Of a DNA stretch of 64,000 bases, positions 31,099 through 41,654 are shown piece after piece. The stretch is from NCBI GenBank assembly GCA_020250175.1, contig JADCEN010000033.1, positions 1 to 64,000 on the forward strand. The letters are read 5' to 3'. The notes under the pieces are model-generated. The model saw only the letters and a program-made list of their open reading frames with translations, did not search any database and was not told the DNA's origin. The stretch is from Rhodobacter sp. (GTDB lineage Bacteria > Pseudomonadota > Alphaproteobacteria > Rhodobacterales > Rhodobacteraceae). A program made the position numbers and the translations under genes. Positions within the stretch are counted from its first letter, which is position 1. Every line of letters starts with the position of its first letter.

Positions 31099-32898
31099 TC
31101 AGGCCGAATTGCGCGCTTCGGCCGCCCCGAACTGCTGATCATAAAGGCTGCGGAACACCCCGCCGCGCGCCAGCAGCGCTGCGGCGCTGCCTTCTTCGAC
31201 CAGCCGGCCGGCTTCGATCACGCAAATCTTGTCGGCACCCAGCACTGTAGACAGGCGGTGCGCGATGACAACGGTGGTGCGGCCCCTGGTCAGGCGCTGG
31301 AGTGCTTCCTGAACCAGGGCTTCTGACCGGCTGTCCAGGGCACTTGTCGCCTCGTCCAGCAGCAGGATCGGGGCATTGCGCAGGATGGCGCGCGCAATCG
31401 CCAGCCGTTGCTTCTGCCCGCCCGACAGGAAGGCCCCGTTTTCGCCGACCTGGGTGTGATAGCCTCGGGGCAGATGTTCGATGAACTCATGCGCATTGGC
31501 CGCCTTGCAGGCCGCAATCACCTCGTCTTCAGAGGCCGAGGGCGATCCAAGACGGATGTTGTCCGACACGCTTGCGGAAAACAGGAACGTATCCTGTCCG
31601 ACAAAGGAAATCCTGTCGCGCAGCGTGGCGAAGCTTGCCATGCGGATGTCCTGACCGTCGATCATCACGGTGCCTTCGCTGGGGTCGTAAAGCCGCAGGA
31701 TCAGGTTCAGGATCGTGGATTTTCCGCCCCCCGACGTGCCGACCAGCGCCGTCGTCTTGCCTGCTTCAAAGACAAGGGACAGGTCCCTGATCACCGGCCT
31801 GTCGCTGGCATATCCAAAGCTTGCCCCGTCGAACACAATCCGCCCCGGACCCTTCGGCATCGCGACGGGATCGGGATGCTCGGCCAGCGTCTCGGGCTGG
31901 TCCAGCAGCGTGAACATCATCGTGACGCCAACCATGTTGGCTTCAAGGGTAATGCGCATCCGGGACAGGCGCTTTGCCGGCTCATAGGCCATCAGAAGGG
32001 CGGTGACAAAGGACATAAGCTGCCCCGGTGTGGTGCCCTGGACCCCGAATATCTGTGCCGCGCTCAGCGCCACGACCGCCGCAATGGCAAAACCTGACAG
32101 CGTGTCCATCAGCGGGCTGGTGATCGCCTCCAGCCGCGAGATGGCGTTCGAGCGCTTCTCAACCTCGCGCACGGCCCGTGTCATCCGGCTTGCCATACGC
32201 TCTTCCAGGGCAAAGGCCTTGATGATCCGGATTCCGGTCGAGGTTTCCTGGATCACCTTGATGATCTCGGCCAGCGAGGCCATTTCCATTTCCATGATCC
32301 TGCGCACCTTGCGCAGCAGCACCCGGATGCCGAAGATCGCCGTCGGCCCGACAAGCAGCGCGACAGCGGACAGGACCGGCTGCTGGTAGAACATCACGAA
32401 GATCAACCCGATCAAGGTCAGCAGGTCGCGGACAAAAGAGGTGACAAGCAGGTCGATGATCATGCGCGCGGACTGGGCCGACTGCGTGACCCGCATCAGC
32501 AGGTCCGACGATTCCGTCAGGTTGAAGAACGAAACCCCCTGCCGCAGCAACTTGTCGTAAAGCCTGATCTGCTGGGTCGCGACAATCCGGTTTCCGGCAC
32601 GGGTCAGCGAGACGATCTGCACATAGGTTGCAAGGCCCTTGACGGTGAAGATCCCCGCAACCGCAAGCGCCACCATGAAGACGGTGCCCCGGTTGTCCGG
32701 GATGGTCATGGCATCGACGATGTAGCGCATGATCCAGGCGACCGAAGAGGTCATGGCGGCGACGATGACCATCGCAAGGACGGAAATCGTGTAAAGTCTG
32801 CGCTGTTCATACAGGTTTGTGCGCATAAGCCGCCACAGCAGCTTGTCCTTCAGGGCGGGGAAGGTGCTTTCAAGTTTCGCTTGGATGAATGACTGCAT
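31099..32898 (-). CDS. ABC transporter, fused permease/ATPase (MsbA-like lipid/glycolipid exporter)
   Basis: TM domain, Walker A (GTSGGGKSTILNLILRLYDP), signature (LSGGQKQRLAIARAIL), Walker B (ILLLDEATSALD). Confidence 0.9.
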   Translation of the reverse strand: MQSFIQAKLESTFPALKDKLLWRLMRTNLYEQRRLYTISVLAMVIVAAMTSSVAWIMRYIVDAMTIPDNRGTVFMVALAVAGIFTVKGLATYVQIVSLTRAGNRIVATQQIRLYDKLLRQGVSFFNLTESSDLLMRVTQSAQSARMIIDLLVTSFVRDLLTLIGLIFVMFYQQPVLSAVALLVGPTAIFGIRVLLRKVRRIMEMEMASLAEIIKVIQETSTGIRIIKAFALEERMASRMTRAVREVEKRSNAISRLEAITSPLMDTLSGFAIAAVVALSAAQIFGVQGTTPGQLMSFVTALLMAYEPAKRLSRMRITLEANMVGVTMMFTLLDQPETLAEHPDPVAMPKGPGRIVFDGASFGYASDRPVIRDLSLVFEAGKTTALVGTSGGGKSTILNLILRLYDPSEGTVMIDGQDIRMASFATLRDRISFVGQDTFLFSASVSDNIRLGSPSASEDEVIAACKAANAHEFIEHLPRGYHTQVGENGAFLSGGQKQRLAIARAILRNAPILLLDEATSALDSRSEALVQEALQRLTRGRTTVVIAHRLSTVLGADKICVIEAGRLVEEGSAAALLARGGVFRSLYDQQFGAAEARNSA

Positions 32899-33143
32899 TC
32901 GGGACGGCAAACCTCGGTTCCTGCGCACCGGACAAGGGGCGGCAAAGCCTGGCCCCGCGTCCGCGTCAGCGCCCTACATAGGGGATTGTCGGCAGACAAA
33001 CCACCCGCATTGCTTTTGCGGCCCCTGTCCGTGCAGGATTGCAACGGACCGCCCCCGGAAAAGTGCAGGTCTTTTCGATGTGCGGCATTGGACATTTGCG
33101 GATGGTGCCGCCATCTATGCGCAGGACCGAAAAGGAGAGGGAC

Positions 33144-33662
33144 ATGGCAGACAGGCTTGAGACGGCGATTCTGGCGGGCGGCTGTTTTTGGGGCATGCAG
33201 GACCTGATCCGGCGGTTGCCGGGCGTGGTGAAGACCCGTGTCGGCTACACCGGCGGCGATGTTGCCAAGGCGACCTACCGCAATCACGGCACACATGCCG
33301 AGGGCATCGAGATCATCTTTGTTCCCGCGCGCCTCAGCTACCGCGATCTGCTGGAGTTCTTCTTCCAGATCCACGATCCGACCACCCTCAACAGGCAGGG
33401 CAATGACCGTGGCCTGTCCTACCGGTCAGCCATCTATTTTCTGTCGCAGGATCAGAAGGTTGAGGCGGAGCGGACCATTGCCGATGTCAATGCGTCCGGC
33501 CGCTGGCCGGGCAGGGTCGTCACCGAAGTTGCCCCGGCCGGCCCCTTTTGGGAGGCGGAGCCGGAACATCAGGATTATCTGGAACGCATCCCCAACGGCT
33601 ACACCTGCCACTTCCCGCGCCCGGACTGGAAACTGCCCCGGCGGGCGACGGACGCCGCCTGA
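33144..33662 (+). CDS. msrA: Peptide-methionine (S)-S-oxide reductase, divergent MsrA subtype
   Basis: [37 protein letters not shown] catalytic motif; AGGAGAGG SD upstream of the ATG. Confidence 0.85.
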   Translation: MADRLETAILAGGCFWGMQDLIRRLPGVVKTRVGYTGGDVAKATYRNHGTHAEGIEIIFVPARLSYRDLLEFFFQIHDPTTLNRQGNDRGLSYRSAIYFLSQDQKVEAERTIADVNASGRWPGRVVTEVAPAGPFWEAEPEHQDYLERIPNGYTCHFPRPDWKLPRRATDAA

Positions 33663-33684
33663 ACCCGTCTGAAAGGGACATCCC

Positions 33685-35184
33685 ATGCCTGACGGGCGAT
33701 CAGAAACGGGCAGCGGACCGCGATTTGGCTTTGACCACAGCTATGCGCGGGACCTTCCCGGCTTTTCGGTCAGCTGGGCGGCGGCGCAGGTGCCCGCGCC
33801 GCGCCTGTTCCGGCTGAACCGCGCGCTGGCCCGGGACCTGGGTCTGGACGCCGACCTGCTGGATGGTGCGCCTGGTGCCCGGATTTTCAGCGGCAACCTT
33901 TTGCCGGAGGACGCCCGGCCAGTGGCGCAGGCCTATGCGGGGCACCAGTTCGGCGGATTCTCACCGCAGCTTGGCGACGGGCGCGCGCTGCTGCTGGGCG
34001 AGGTCATTGATCGTGCGGGCCACCGCCGCGACATCGCGCTGAAAGGGTCCGGTCCGACGCCGTTTTCCCGGCGGGGCGACGGCAAGGCGACATTGGGCCC
34101 CGTCCTGCGCGAATATCTGATTGGCGAGGCGATGCATGCGCTGGGCATCCCGACGACGCGCGCGCTTGCCGCCGTGACCACGGGCGAGCGGGTGCAGCGC
34201 GAAACGGCCCTGCCGGGGGCGGTGCTGACCCGCGTGGCCGCCAGCCATATCCGTGTCGGCACGTTCCAGTTCTTCGCGGCGCGGGGCGAGGTGGACAGGC
34301 TGCGCCTGCTGACCGGCTACACCCTGGCGCGGCACTATCCGCATCTGGCACCAGACCCCAATCCGGCGCTTGCCCTGCTGGATGCCGTGGTCGGGGCGCA
34401 GGCCGCGCTGATCGCCGGGTGGATGAGCGTGGGCTTCATCCATGGCGTGATGAACACCGACAATATGACCTTGTCCGGTGAGACGATCGATTACGGGCCT
34501 TGCGCCTTCATGGATGCCTATGCGCCTGGCACCGTGTTCAGTTCCATCGACCACACGGGGCGCTATGCCTATGGCAACCAGCCCGCCATCGGGCAGTGGA
34601 ATCTGGCGCGGCTGGCGGAAACCTTGGTGCCGCTGATCGACAGCGATGCGGACAGGGCGATTGCGGCCGCGACCGAGGTGCTGCGCAGCTTCATGCCCAG
34701 GTACGAGGCGCAGTTCCAATTCCTGCTGCGCGCAAAGCTTGGGCTTGTGCGGGACGATCCGGAAGATGCCGCTGTGGTGCAGCGCCTGCTGGAGCTGATG
34801 GAGGCACAGGGCGCAGACTGGACCCTGACCTTCCGTCGGCTGTCTGACGCCCTGCGCGGCGCGCCAGGGGCGGTGCGCGCGCAGTTTGTGGAGCCTGCCG
34901 CCCTTGACGGCTGGCTGGCAGACTGGCGCGCCCGCGTTGAGAACGGGCCGGGCAACCCTGCAGAACTGGCGTCTGCGATGGACCGCGTCAACCCGGTTGT
35001 GATCCCGCGCAACCACAGCGTCGAAGCGGCCCTGGACGCGGCGGTTGCGGGTGATGCGGCCCCTTTCGAGGCGCTGCTGTCCGCCATCTCTTCCCCCTTT
35101 ACCGAGGTGCCGGGGCAGGAAGGTTTTGCCCTGCCGCCGCCCCGCGCCTTTACTGAAGGGTACCGCACCTTCTGCGGAACATGA
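33685..35184 (+). CDS. selO: Protein adenylyltransferase SelO (YdiU/UPF0061)
   Basis: YAGHQFGGFSPQLGDGRALLLGEV..DIALKGSGPTPFSRRGDGKATLGPVLREYLIGEAMHALGIPTTRALA. Confidence 0.92.
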   Translation: MPDGRSETGSGPRFGFDHSYARDLPGFSVSWAAAQVPAPRLFRLNRALARDLGLDADLLDGAPGARIFSGNLLPEDARPVAQAYAGHQFGGFSPQLGDGRALLLGEVIDRAGHRRDIALKGSGPTPFSRRGDGKATLGPVLREYLIGEAMHALGIPTTRALAAVTTGERVQRETALPGAVLTRVAASHIRVGTFQFFAARGEVDRLRLLTGYTLARHYPHLAPDPNPALALLDAVVGAQAALIAGWMSVGFIHGVMNTDNMTLSGETIDYGPCAFMDAYAPGTVFSSIDHTGRYAYGNQPAIGQWNLARLAETLVPLIDSDADRAIAAATEVLRSFMPRYEAQFQFLLRAKLGLVRDDPEDAAVVQRLLELMEAQGADWTLTFRRLSDALRGAPGAVRAQFVEPAALDGWLADWRARVENGPGNPAELASAMDRVNPVVIPRNHSVEAALDAAVAGDAAPFEALLSAISSPFTEVPGQEGFALPPPRAFTEGYRTFCGT

Positions 35185-35441
35185 GATTTGCCGCAGCCCG
35201 GGCCACGCCCCGGACCCCGGTCGTTTGCGGGTATATCACGGCGTCTGTCGGCGGAATGGGCGAAGCGCTCATCCTTGTTTAACCAAAGCCGCACTAGTCT
35301 GCGCGCGACGCAGGCAGGCAGGGCGGCTGTCCGGGGCGGGTCCGGTCAGCGGCACCTGTGCCCCTTGCAGCCCCCCGCAGGCACAACTAAGAGTCGGGCT
35401 AGACGGCGACGGCACAGATCAAAGACGCGAGGCAGGCAAAG

Positions 35442-36077
35442 ATGAGAGATCCGATCGACACCTATATGAACATGCTTGTCCCGATGGTGGTCGAGCAGAC
35501 CAGCCGAGGCGAGCGGGCCTATGACATCTACTCGCGCATGCTCAAGGAACGGATCATCTTCCTGTCCGGTCCGGTGCATGATGGCATGTCGTCGCTGATC
35601 TGTGCGCAGCTTCTGTTCCTGGAATCGGAAAATCCGTCCAAGGAAATTTCGATGTACATCAACTCGCCCGGCGGCGTCGTGACCAGCGGCCTGTCGATCT
35701 ACGACACCATGCAGTACATCAAGCCGAAGGTTTCCACGCTGGTGATCGGGCAGGCGGCCTCGATGGGGTCGCTTTTGCTGACAGCCGGGCATCCGGGCAT
35801 GCGCTTTTCCTTGCCCAACAGCCGCGTCATGGTCCACCAGCCGTCCGGCGGCTATCAGGGGCAGGCGACGGATATAATGATCCACGCCCGCGAGACGCAA
35901 AAGCTGAAGGACCGTCTGAACGAGATTTATGTCCGCCATACCGGGCAGCCGATCGAAGCCGTCGAAGCCGCGCTGGAGCGGGACAACTTCATGTCCGCCG
36001 AAGATGCCAGGGCCTGGGGCCTGATCGACAGTATCCTTGAAAGCCGCGGCAAGGCGGACGACCTGTCGAAGGGATGA
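35442..36077 (+). CDS. clpP: ATP-dependent Clp protease proteolytic subunit
   Basis: [66 protein letters not shown]. Confidence 0.95.
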   Translation: MRDPIDTYMNMLVPMVVEQTSRGERAYDIYSRMLKERIIFLSGPVHDGMSSLICAQLLFLESENPSKEISMYINSPGGVVTSGLSIYDTMQYIKPKVSTLVIGQAASMGSLLLTAGHPGMRFSLPNSRVMVHQPSGGYQGQATDIMIHARETQKLKDRLNEIYVRHTGQPIEAVEAALERDNFMSAEDARAWGLIDSILESRGKADDLSKG

Positions 36078-36202
36078 ACGGTGCCCGCCCCGTCACCGGG
36101 CGGTGCGTGATTTGACATTGTGAAGGCGAAGGGTCTGTCCTAAGCTTTCTGATCAGGCGCATTTGGCCCGTCGGCCCGATACGAAAGATGGCAGAGGTTA
36201 CG

Positions 36203-37471
36203 ATGGCGAACAACTCGGGCAGCGACAGCAAGAATACCCTTTACTGCTCGTTCTGCGGCAAAAGCCAGCACGAGGTGCGCAAGCTGATTGCAGGTCCGAC
36301 CGTGTTCATCTGCGACGAATGCGTCGAGCTTTGCATGGACATCATCCGCGAGGAAACAAAATCGTCGGGGTTGAAATCCTCGGACGGGGTGCCGACCCCG
36401 CGCGAAATCTGCAAGGTTCTGGACGATTATGTGATCGGCCAGATTCATGCCAAGCGCGTGCTGTCGGTGGCGGTGCACAATCATTACAAGCGCCTGAACC
36501 ATTCGTCGAAGACCGATATCGAACTGTCGAAATCCAACATCCTGCTGATCGGCCCGACCGGCTGCGGCAAGACGCTGCTTGCCCAGACGCTGGCGCGGAT
36601 TCTGGATGTTCCCTTCACCATGGCAGATGCAACCACCCTGACCGAAGCCGGTTACGTGGGGGAAGATGTTGAGAACATCATCCTGAAGCTTCTGCAGGCC
36701 AGCGAATACAATGTCGAACGCGCGCAGCGCGGCATCGTCTATATTGACGAGGTCGACAAGATCACCCGCAAGTCCGACAACCCGTCGATCACCCGCGATG
36801 TGTCGGGCGAAGGCGTGCAGCAGGCGCTCTTGAAGATCATGGAAGGCACCATCGCCTCGGTGCCGCCGCAGGGCGGGCGCAAGCATCCGCAGCAGGAATT
36901 CCTGCAGGTGGATACGACGAACATCCTGTTCATCTGCGGCGGTGCCTTCGCCGGGCTGGAAAAGATCATAGCACAGCGCAACAAGGGCTCGGGCATCGGC
37001 TTTGGTGCCGATGTGAAGGACCCCGATGCGCGGGGTGCCGGTGAGTTGTTCATGGAACTTGAACCGGAAGACCTGCTCAAATTCGGCCTTATCCCCGAAT
37101 TTGTCGGCCGCCTGCCGGTGATCGCGACGCTGACCGATCTGGACGAGGCGGCCCTGGTGACGATCCTGACCGAGCCGAAGAATGCCCTGGTCAAGCAGTA
37201 TCAGCGCCTGTTCGAGATCGAGGGCGTGAAGCTGACCTTCGCCACCGATGCGCTCAGCGCCATTGCCAAGCGCGCCATCAAGCGCAAGACAGGCGCACGG
37301 GGGCTGCGGTCGATCATGGAGGATATCCTGCTGGATACCATGTTCGAACTGCCGGGACGGGACGGCGTGGAAGAGGTGGTGGTGAACGAGGAAGCCGTGA
37401 AAAGCGGGGTGAAGCCGCTGCTGATTTTCACCGAATCGCCGAAAAGCAAGGAAAAAGTCACGGCAAGATGA
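36203..37471 (+). CDS. clpX: ATP-dependent Clp protease ATP-binding subunit ClpX
   Basis: Zinc-finger [32 protein letters not shown]; Walker [17 protein letters not shown]. Confidence 0.96.
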   Translation: MANNSGSDSKNTLYCSFCGKSQHEVRKLIAGPTVFICDECVELCMDIIREETKSSGLKSSDGVPTPREICKVLDDYVIGQIHAKRVLSVAVHNHYKRLNHSSKTDIELSKSNILLIGPTGCGKTLLAQTLARILDVPFTMADATTLTEAGYVGEDVENIILKLLQASEYNVERAQRGIVYIDEVDKITRKSDNPSITRDVSGEGVQQALLKIMEGTIASVPPQGGRKHPQQEFLQVDTTNILFICGGAFAGLEKIIAQRNKGSGIGFGADVKDPDARGAGELFMELEPEDLLKFGLIPEFVGRLPVIATLTDLDEAALVTILTEPKNALVKQYQRLFEIEGVKLTFATDALSAIAKRAIKRKTGARGLRSIMEDILLDTMFELPGRDGVEEVVVNEEAVKSGVKPLLIFTESPKSKEKVTAR

Positions 37472-37656
37472 TCTGTCCGGGGTCCGCCCGGTATCAGGAC
37501 AGCGGCCATCTGCCGGGGGCGTGCCACGACCGGCAAAGGGACCTGTCTTTCACGAAACGCCGACAGACCGGGCCTTGCCCCGCCGGTGCCGATCGTACGC
37601 CCTAGACCTTGCCACTGCCTTCGGCCATATCAGGCCAAACAGCCGGAGACCGCGCC

Positions 37657-38031
37657 ATGTCCTTTCTCAAGCGCCTGCTGACCTGGTGGAACAGCCAGAC
37701 GCTGGGCACCCAGATCTTTACGGCGCGTCGCGGCGTGAAGGTGGGCGAAGATGCGCAGGGCAACATCTATTACCGGACGTCTGACGACAAGAAGCGCTGG
37801 GTCATCTATAACGGTGAAATGGAAGCAAGCCGCGTCAGCGCCGATTGGCATGGCTGGCTGCACTTCACCCGGGATCAGACACCTGTCGAAGCGCCGCCGA
37901 AAAAGAAGGCCTGGGAAAAGCCGCATCAGGAGAATCTGACCGGAACACTGGCCGCCTATGCCCCCCCCGGTTCAATCCGCAAATCCGATCCGGTGGCGCG
38001 GCGCGATTACGAGGCATGGCAACCGGAATAA
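37657..38031 (+). CDS. NDUFA12-family NADH:ubiquinone oxidoreductase subunit
   Basis: [61 protein letters not shown]. Confidence 0.9.
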   Translation: MSFLKRLLTWWNSQTLGTQIFTARRGVKVGEDAQGNIYYRTSDDKKRWVIYNGEMEASRVSADWHGWLHFTRDQTPVEAPPKKKAWEKPHQENLTGTLAAYAPPGSIRKSDPVARRDYEAWQPE

Positions 38032-38498
38032 TGGCCGAGAATACGTCAGAAGTGATTGCAGGTGCTGCGGTTCTGGCCGCCGCCGTCGGCTTTTTGGTTT
38101 ATGCCGGGCAAAGCACCGGCTTTACCGGCAACGCCGCCAGCTATCCGCTGGTCGCCAGCTTCCGGTCTGTCGATGGGGTGACGGTGGGCACCGATGTGCG
38201 TCTTGCCGGCGTCAAGGTGGGCACCGTGACGGCGTTGGAGCTTAACCCGCAAACTTTTTTCGCCGATGCCACGATTTCGGTGCGCGATGACGTGCTGCTT
38301 CCTGAGGACAGCACCATTCTGGTCTCGTCCGAAGGTTTGCTGGGCGGCAGCTTTATCGAGCTTCAGCCAGGCGGGTCTCTGGAAAACCTTGGTCCGGGCG
38401 ACGAGATTGAAGACACGCAAGGGGCTGTCAGCGTCATCGCCCTGCTGATGAAATTTGTAGGCGGGTCAACGTCGCAAGACACGGCACCTGTCGAATGA
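38031..38498 (+). CDS. MlaD/MCE domain outer membrane lipid asymmetry protein
   Basis: YPLVASFRSVDGVTVGTDVRLAGVKVGTVTALELNPQTFFADATISV, MCE domain. TAATG overlap with the upstream gene. Confidence 0.88.
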   Translation: MAENTSEVIAGAAVLAAAVGFLVYAGQSTGFTGNAASYPLVASFRSVDGVTVGTDVRLAGVKVGTVTALELNPQTFFADATISVRDDVLLPEDSTILVSSEGLLGGSFIELQPGGSLENLGPGDEIEDTQGAVSVIALLMKFVGGSTSQDTAPVE

Positions 38499-38872
38499 TG
38501 CGCCTGGCCCTGCTGCTGTGCGTTCTTGCCACGCCCACGCTGGCGCAGACAACGGCCATTGTCCAGGCACCAGGTGGTGTCGTGCGCTGGCTGGACAAGG
38601 TTTCGGGCGAACTGGCGGATATCGATCTGGCGCGGGGGCAAAGCGTGGTCAAGGGCAGGCTGACCATCCAGCTTGACGAATGCCGCTATCCCTATGACGA
38701 CCCGGCGTCGAATGCCTATGCTCACCTGACCGTGGTTGACAGCCTGAACCACAACACGCCTGTCTTTTCCGGCTGGATGATTGCCAGCAGCCCGGCGCTG
38801 AGCGCGATGGACCATCCGCGTTATGACGTCTGGATATTGCGCTGCGATACCGATCTGGTCGTGGGCGAATAG
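38495..38872 (+). CDS. DUF2155 domain-containing secreted protein
   Basis: Signal peptide; VRWLDKVSGELADIDLARGQSVVKGRLTIQLDECRYP...YDVWILRC. Confidence 0.8.
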   Translation: MMRLALLLCVLATPTLAQTTAIVQAPGGVVRWLDKVSGELADIDLARGQSVVKGRLTIQLDECRYPYDDPASNAYAHLTVVDSLNHNTPVFSGWMIASSPALSAMDHPRYDVWILRCDTDLVVGE

Positions 38873-39465
38873 CCGGGCGGATCAAAGCTTGCCCTTTGGT
38901 GCAGTGCTGCGGCCAACAGCGCGCGGTACTCGGCCCGGCTGATCTCGACCGCGCCAAGGGACGCCAGATGCGCGGTCAGGAACTGCGTGTCAAACAGCGT
39001 GAAACCACCGCTGCGCAAGCGGTCCACCAGCCAGGCAAGGGCCACTTTTGACGCATCCCTGCGGCGCGAGAACATGCTTTCACCGAAGAACGCAGCGCCC
39101 ATCGCCACGCCATAGACGCCACCGATCAGCGCATCCGCGTCCCAGACCTCCAGCGAATGGGCGTAGCCTGCCCGGTGCAGGGCAAGATACAGCGAAAAGA
39201 TGTCGTCGTTGATCCAGGTCTCGTCCCGCCCGGCACAGCCCTGAACCACCCCGGAAAAGTCGCTGTCGGTTCGCACCGTATAGCCGCAATGCACTATGCG
39301 CCGCCGCAGCGAGCGTGAAATGTGGAACCGGTTCAGGGGGATGATGCCGCGCCGTTTCGGGTCGATCCAGTGGATCGACGGATCGTCGCGGCTTTGCGCC
39401 ATGGGAAAGATGCCGGCCGCATAGGCCCGCAGCAGAATATCCGGCGTGATCGCCCGGCCCGTCAT
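38821..39465 (-). CDS. aat: Leucyl/phenylalanyl-tRNA--protein transferase
   Basis: LLRAYAAGIFPMAQSRDDPSIHWIDPKRRGIIPLNRFHISRSLRR...ALAWLVDRLRSGGFTLFDTQFLTAHL. Confidence 0.92.
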   Translation of the reverse strand: MTGRAITPDILLRAYAAGIFPMAQSRDDPSIHWIDPKRRGIIPLNRFHISRSLRRRIVHCGYTVRTDSDFSGVVQGCAGRDETWINDDIFSLYLALHRAGYAHSLEVWDADALIGGVYGVAMGAAFFGESMFSRRRDASKVALAWLVDRLRSGGFTLFDTQFLTAHLASLGAVEISRAEYRALLAAALHQRASFDPPGYSPTTRSVSQRNIQTS

Positions 39466-39514
39466 GCGAAGGGCCGACCCGCTGCGGACCGCCCGCCCGC
39501 GATGCCCGTCCCGG

Positions 39515-40861
39515 TCAGCCGAGCTGCCTGGCCAGCCATTTTTCCAGCCAGTGGATGTTGTAATCCCCGTTCTGGATATCCGGCTCGGCCAGCAGCGCAT
39601 GAAACAGCGGCACCGTGGTATCGATACCGTCCACGATCAGCTCGCCCAGCGCCCGGCGCAGCCGCGCCAGCGCCTCGGGACGGTCACGCCCGTGGACAAT
39701 CAGCTTGCCGATCAGGCTGTCATAATAGGGCGGAATGGAATAGCCGCCGTACAGCGCCGAATCCATCCGCACTCCCAGGCCCCCCGGCGCATGGAACACC
39801 TTCACCTTGCCGGGGCAGGGGGCGAAGTTGGGCAGCTTTTCCGCGTTGATCCGCACTTCGATGGCATGGCCGTTGATCTCCAGCTCGTCTTGCGTGAACG
39901 ACATCGGCAGGCCCGAGGCGACGCGGATCTGTTCGCGCACCAGATCAACGCCAAAAACCGCCTCTGTCACCGGATGTTCGACCTGCAGGCGCGTGTTCAT
40001 CTCGATGAAGTAGAACTGCCCGTCTTCAAACAGGAATTCGATCGTGCCTGCCCCGATGTAGCTGATCCGGGCTATCGCATCGGCACAGACCTTGCCGATC
40101 CGTGCGCGCATCGCATCCGTAATCGCCGGTCCCGGCGCTTCTTCGAACACCTTCTGGTGGCGGCGCTGCAGGGAACAGTCGCGCTCGCCCAGGTGCACCG
40201 CATGGCCCTTGCCGTCACCGAAGACCTGAATCTCGATGTGACGCGGGCGCTGCAGGTATTTCTCGATATAGACCTCGTCATTGCCGAAGGCCGCCTTTGC
40301 TTCGGACCGGGCGGTGCGGAAGGCAATCTCAAGTTCGGCTGCGGTCTGCGCCACCTTCATGCCGCGCCCGCCGCCGCCCGCCGTGGCCTTGATGATCACC
40401 GGATAGCCGATGGATGCGGCGACCCCGCCGGCGCCTTCAAGATCGGCAACCCCGCCGTCCGATCCCGGCACGACCGGAATGCCAAGTGCCCTTGCGGTTT
40501 CCTTGGCGGTGATCTTGTCGCCCATGATGCGGATATGTTCGGCCGACGGGCCGATGAAGACGATGTCATGATCTTCCAGCGCCTGGGCGAAGGCCGCGTT
40601 TTCGCTGAGAAAGCCGTATCCCGGATGCACCGCATCCGCCCCGGTGATCTCGCAGGCCGAAATGATTGCGGCCTTGTTCAGATAGCTTTCCGCAGACGGG
40701 GCAGGGCCGATGCACACGCTTTCATCCGCCATGCGCACATGCATGGCATCGGCATCGGCCGTGGAATGAACCGCGACCGAGGTGATGCCCATTTCGCGGC
40801 AGGCGCGGATGACGCGAAGCGCAATCTCGCCCCGGTTGGCGATCAGGATCTTGTCGAACAT
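39515..40861 (-). CDS. accC: Acetyl-CoA carboxylase biotin carboxylase subunit
   Basis: [26 protein letters not shown]...[12 protein letters not shown]...[16 protein letters not shown]. Confidence 0.95.
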   Translation of the reverse strand: MFDKILIANRGEIALRVIRACREMGITSVAVHSTADADAMHVRMADESVCIGPAPSAESYLNKAAIISACEITGADAVHPGYGFLSENAAFAQALEDHDIVFIGPSAEHIRIMGDKITAKETARALGIPVVPGSDGGVADLEGAGGVAASIGYPVIIKATAGGGGRGMKVAQTAAELEIAFRTARSEAKAAFGNDEVYIEKYLQRPRHIEIQVFGDGKGHAVHLGERDCSLQRRHQKVFEEAPGPAITDAMRARIGKVCADAIARISYIGAGTIEFLFEDGQFYFIEMNTRLQVEHPVTEAVFGVDLVREQIRVASGLPMSFTQDELEINGHAIEVRINAEKLPNFAPCPGKVKVFHAPGGLGVRMDSALYGGYSIPPYYDSLIGKLIVHGRDRPEALARLRRALGELIVDGIDTTVPLFHALLAEPDIQNGDYNIHWLEKWLARQLG

Positions 40862-40884
40862 CGGGGCCCTGTCCTTTGCCGCAC

Positions 40885-41379
40885 TCATTCGATGATCATC
40901 AAGGGCGCGCCGTATTCCACAGCGCTGCCATCTTCGACGACGATGCGGCGCACCGTTCCGGCACGCGGTGCCGGGATATGGTTCATCGTCTTCATCGCCT
41001 CGATGATCAGAACCGTCTGGCCTTCGGTCACCTGTGCGCCAATCGCCACAAAGGGCGTCGCCCCCGGTTCGGCAGACAGATAGACCGTGCCCACCATCGG
41101 CGAGGTGACCGCGCCCGGATGCTGCGCCGGATCGTCGATGCCGGCCGCAGCGGGTGCCGCAGCGGGCCCGGCGACCGGTGGCGCGGGCGCATGGGCCATC
41201 TGGGCAGGGGCCGGCGCATGGGTGGCGACGATATTGGCCTGCTTGACCACCCGCACATCCAGGCTGTCATCCTCGCCATATTCGCGCTTTACCGAAAGTT
41301 CGGTCAGACCGTTCTTGTTCAGCAACTCGGCAAGGGCCTGGATAAAGGCGACGTCCGCGTCGGTGGATTGTTTGCTCAT
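40885..41379 (-). CDS. accB: Acetyl-CoA carboxylase biotin carboxyl carrier protein
   Basis: Biotinylation motif [28 protein letters not shown]; Ala/Pro-rich linker. Confidence 0.95.
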   Translation of the reverse strand: MSKQSTDADVAFIQALAELLNKNGLTELSVKREYGEDDSLDVRVVKQANIVATHAPAPAQMAHAPAPPVAGPAAAPAAAGIDDPAQHPGAVTSPMVGTVYLSAEPGATPFVAIGAQVTEGQTVLIIEAMKTMNHIPAPRAGTVRRIVVEDGSAVEYGAPLMIIE

Positions 41380-41654
41380 GCCGTCCTCTGGGGAATTCTC
41401 TTGCTGGCTGTTCTTGTCTGTTCCTGCACGGTCCCCGCAGGCAAGGCGAAGCCATGGTCCGGCTGCTTATACGCGACGGCGTCTGGGGTGAAAAGCGCCA
41501 GTTGCACGGCGTTCAAGAGTGGGGGAAGTGCCCGAAGACCGGGCAAGTCCGCACAAAACGGGGGCATTCCTGCCTGCCGAAAATTTACCGTTTGATAAAA
41601 AAAATTGCCTGTGGCAGCCTGCATGGCAAAGGCCATTGTCATTGGGGGTGCACC

